A stretch of DNA of 64,000 nucleotides from Tritrichomonas musculus (Eukaryota; Parabasalia; Tritrichomonadida; Tritrichomonadidae), in assembly GCA_039105265.1 (NCBI GenBank), contig JAPFFF010000003.1, positions 3,162,001-3,226,000 of the forward strand, given 5' to 3'. Below, piece by piece: positions 62,786 through 64,000 of this stretch. Numbering within the stretch: position 1 is the stretch's first letter; each line of letters opens with the position of its first letter. The position numbers and the translations under genes are program-made. A model generated the notes under the pieces. That model did no database searches. It worked only from the letters and a program-made list of their open reading frames with translations, and was not told where the DNA came from.

Positions 62786-63252
62786 GGCTTGTTATTCTGA
62801 TATCAATTATCAGGTTTGGCACTTTTTTTAACTCAGATAATAAAATGCTATCGATAATAAAATACTATCGTTTGGAACTTTTAATTGATGAAATCGATTA
62901 TCAAGTATGAAATGTGATACAAAAAAAATATGCTTTTGATATCGAATCTTGATGAATCGAAATTAATACCTGAAAAAACGATTAAAAATAGTATTTTAAT
63001 GGCATAAAATAAATATATTCTAACTTATTATGTAAAAGAATCAGATTTTATTTAATTTTATAAAGGATATGTGAAGTAATCAGTTAAAAAAGTTTACAAA
63101 ATTTTAATACGTTAAAAAATTTTCAATTTTGATAATCGATCTTTTATTTTTATTCATTATTGATATCAGAGATAAAATTTTTGATTTGATATTGATATCA
63201 GAAAAATGGATCAATTATAAATATCGAAAATCGAGACTTAACAAGCCTAAAT
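62786..63252. mobile_element. Possible inverted-end repeat element
   Basis: TAGGCTTGTTA near 62,786 is matched in inverse orientation by TAACAAGCCTA near 63,240, with GATATC/ATAATTGAT-rich sequence inside both arms. The outer flanks give no clear target duplication. The same end sequence occurs near 56,110 and, degenerate, at the window start. It probably belongs to a dispersed family. Confidence 0.4.
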
Positions 63253-63448
63253 GGCCCTAATATCGTTTTTCAACATTTTTTGGGAGAAATCTTTAATATA
63301 TATGGATAATATCATTAATTTAACTTTTATAACATTTTATTAATATAATCTAATAATTTTATTGATCTAGTTCTTTACATTATTCAAAATACGTTTTTTT
63401 TTTTTTTTATTCAAATTTGTCATATAAATAAAATACTTGTATACTTTC

Positions 63449-64000
63449 ATGAGTGAACAACAAAATCAAGAAGAAGAAGGGAAAGAAATATTTCACCTTC
63501 TAAAAGCAGATGAGCATCATGATGATGATAAAATTAAAATCTCGGTTTCCTCGGATGATAATATTAAAATATCATTTTTCAAATTATTTAAATATTCGAA
63601 ATTTATTCAGCATCAATATCCCCAAAATGATATCGTTGATAAAATAACGAACCTACTTCAACATTATCAAAGCACGTCCAACATTAAAAAAGAAAATATT
63701 TCCACTTTTTTCAAATTGCTTAATGATGAACAAATTGAAGTGTCAAGCGACCAATATTGTGATCTATGCAAATTATCAGAAATATTCGAAGTTGATTCGT
63801 TACAAAAATTACTTGACAATTACTTAGAAAATCACAGTAAAAACGTTGATTTAATGATTAATTTAATTATCGACCAAATATCAACAGAAAATTTTGATTT
63901 TTTTACAAGAAATCAATTTTCGGAGCATATTGAAAACTGCTTGCGTAATAACATCAACAAATGCATTGCCAATGAAAATTTTGATAAATTGCCATGCTCG
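63449..64000 (+). CDS. Trichomonad ankyrin-family protein, N-terminal part (truncated by the window)
   Basis: An open frame of 184 codons from the ATG at 63,449 to the window end, with no stop. After an acidic start (MSEQQNQEEEGKEIF) it shows a BTB-like helical N-terminal domain: FSKLF-type KYSKFIQHQYP, NISTFFKLL, a YCDLCKLSEIFEVDSLQKLL segment, and an amphipathic stretch. This architecture opens many trichomonad proteins whose C-terminal half consists of ankyrin repeats (DUF3447-like). The repeats would lie beyond the window, so that part is inferred. A TTTCATGAG context places the ATG itself in an initiator-like motif. Confidence 0.7.
   Translation, partial: MSEQQNQEEEGKEIFHLLKADEHHDDDKIKISVSSDDNIKISFFKLFKYSKFIQHQYPQNDIVDKITNLLQHYQSTSNIKKENISTFFKLLNDEQIEVSSDQYCDLCKLSEIFEVDSLQKLLDNYLENHSKNVDLMINLIIDQISTENFDFFTRNQFSEHIENCLRNNINKCIANENFDKLPCS

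Overview
The window looks like nuclear DNA of a flagellated parabasalid protist, most likely a Tritrichomonas-type trichomonad. It is very AT-rich, uses the standard code with all three stops, and has almost intron-free genes with very short 5' leaders. Many starts are preceded by a TCATTT- or TCAC-type motif resembling the trichomonad initiator (Inr). The one intron I found has a GTATGT donor and an ACTAACACATAG acceptor, close to the trichomonad consensus. The gene content fits: ankyrin-RING protein, Rho GTPase, tetraspanin, an N-rich protein, a probable dynein-arm docking protein and abundant DNA transposons. The species is inferred, not proven.

Layout. 0.2-2.4 kb: ankyrin-RING gene (-). 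2.7-7.0 kb: four separate non-autonomous DNA transposons, each with inverted ends and recognisable target-site duplications. 7.4-10.2 kb: a badly broken large pseudogene (+). 10.6-11.2 kb: Rho/Rac GTPase (-). 11.3-21.6 kb: a perfect 3,099-bp tandem array with three apparently identical copies of a P-superfamily-like transposon, separated and bounded by four copies of a 927-bp spacer, and ending with exactly 17 bp of transposon end. 22.3-40.3 kb: gene-dense region with 2-Cys peroxiredoxin, a secreted protein, a large pseudokinase, coiled-coil and membrane proteins, an IST1-like protein, an ODAD3/CCDC151-like protein, a CUE protein, HP1 and TMEM209. 40.4-45.5 kb: condensin II subunit H2 and a PH-like protein, flanked by two related elements with 8-bp duplications. 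46.8-53.6 kb: PQ-loop protein, tetraspanin, a 1,075-aa unknown, and a spliced FCP1/SCP phosphatase. 54.3-55.9 kb: minisatellites, one with a 176-bp higher-order period. 56.6-62.1 kb: graveyard of mobile DNA, with a MULE transposase relic, a GC-rich 68-bp hairpin followed by an A tract, a broken fibre-like gene and a broken OB-fold-like gene. 63.4 kb to the end: the start of a trichomonad ankyrin-family gene.

The host genes are mainly housekeeping: chromatin (HP1, condensin II), nuclear envelope (TMEM209), membrane traffic (IST1-like, CUE), flagellum, redox and signalling. They are not operons; each appears to carry its own promoter. The most unusual feature is the transposon array: its boundaries fall at the transposon terminus on one side and 17 bp inside the terminus on the other, which recalls the 17-nt staggered cleavage known for Drosophila P transposase.
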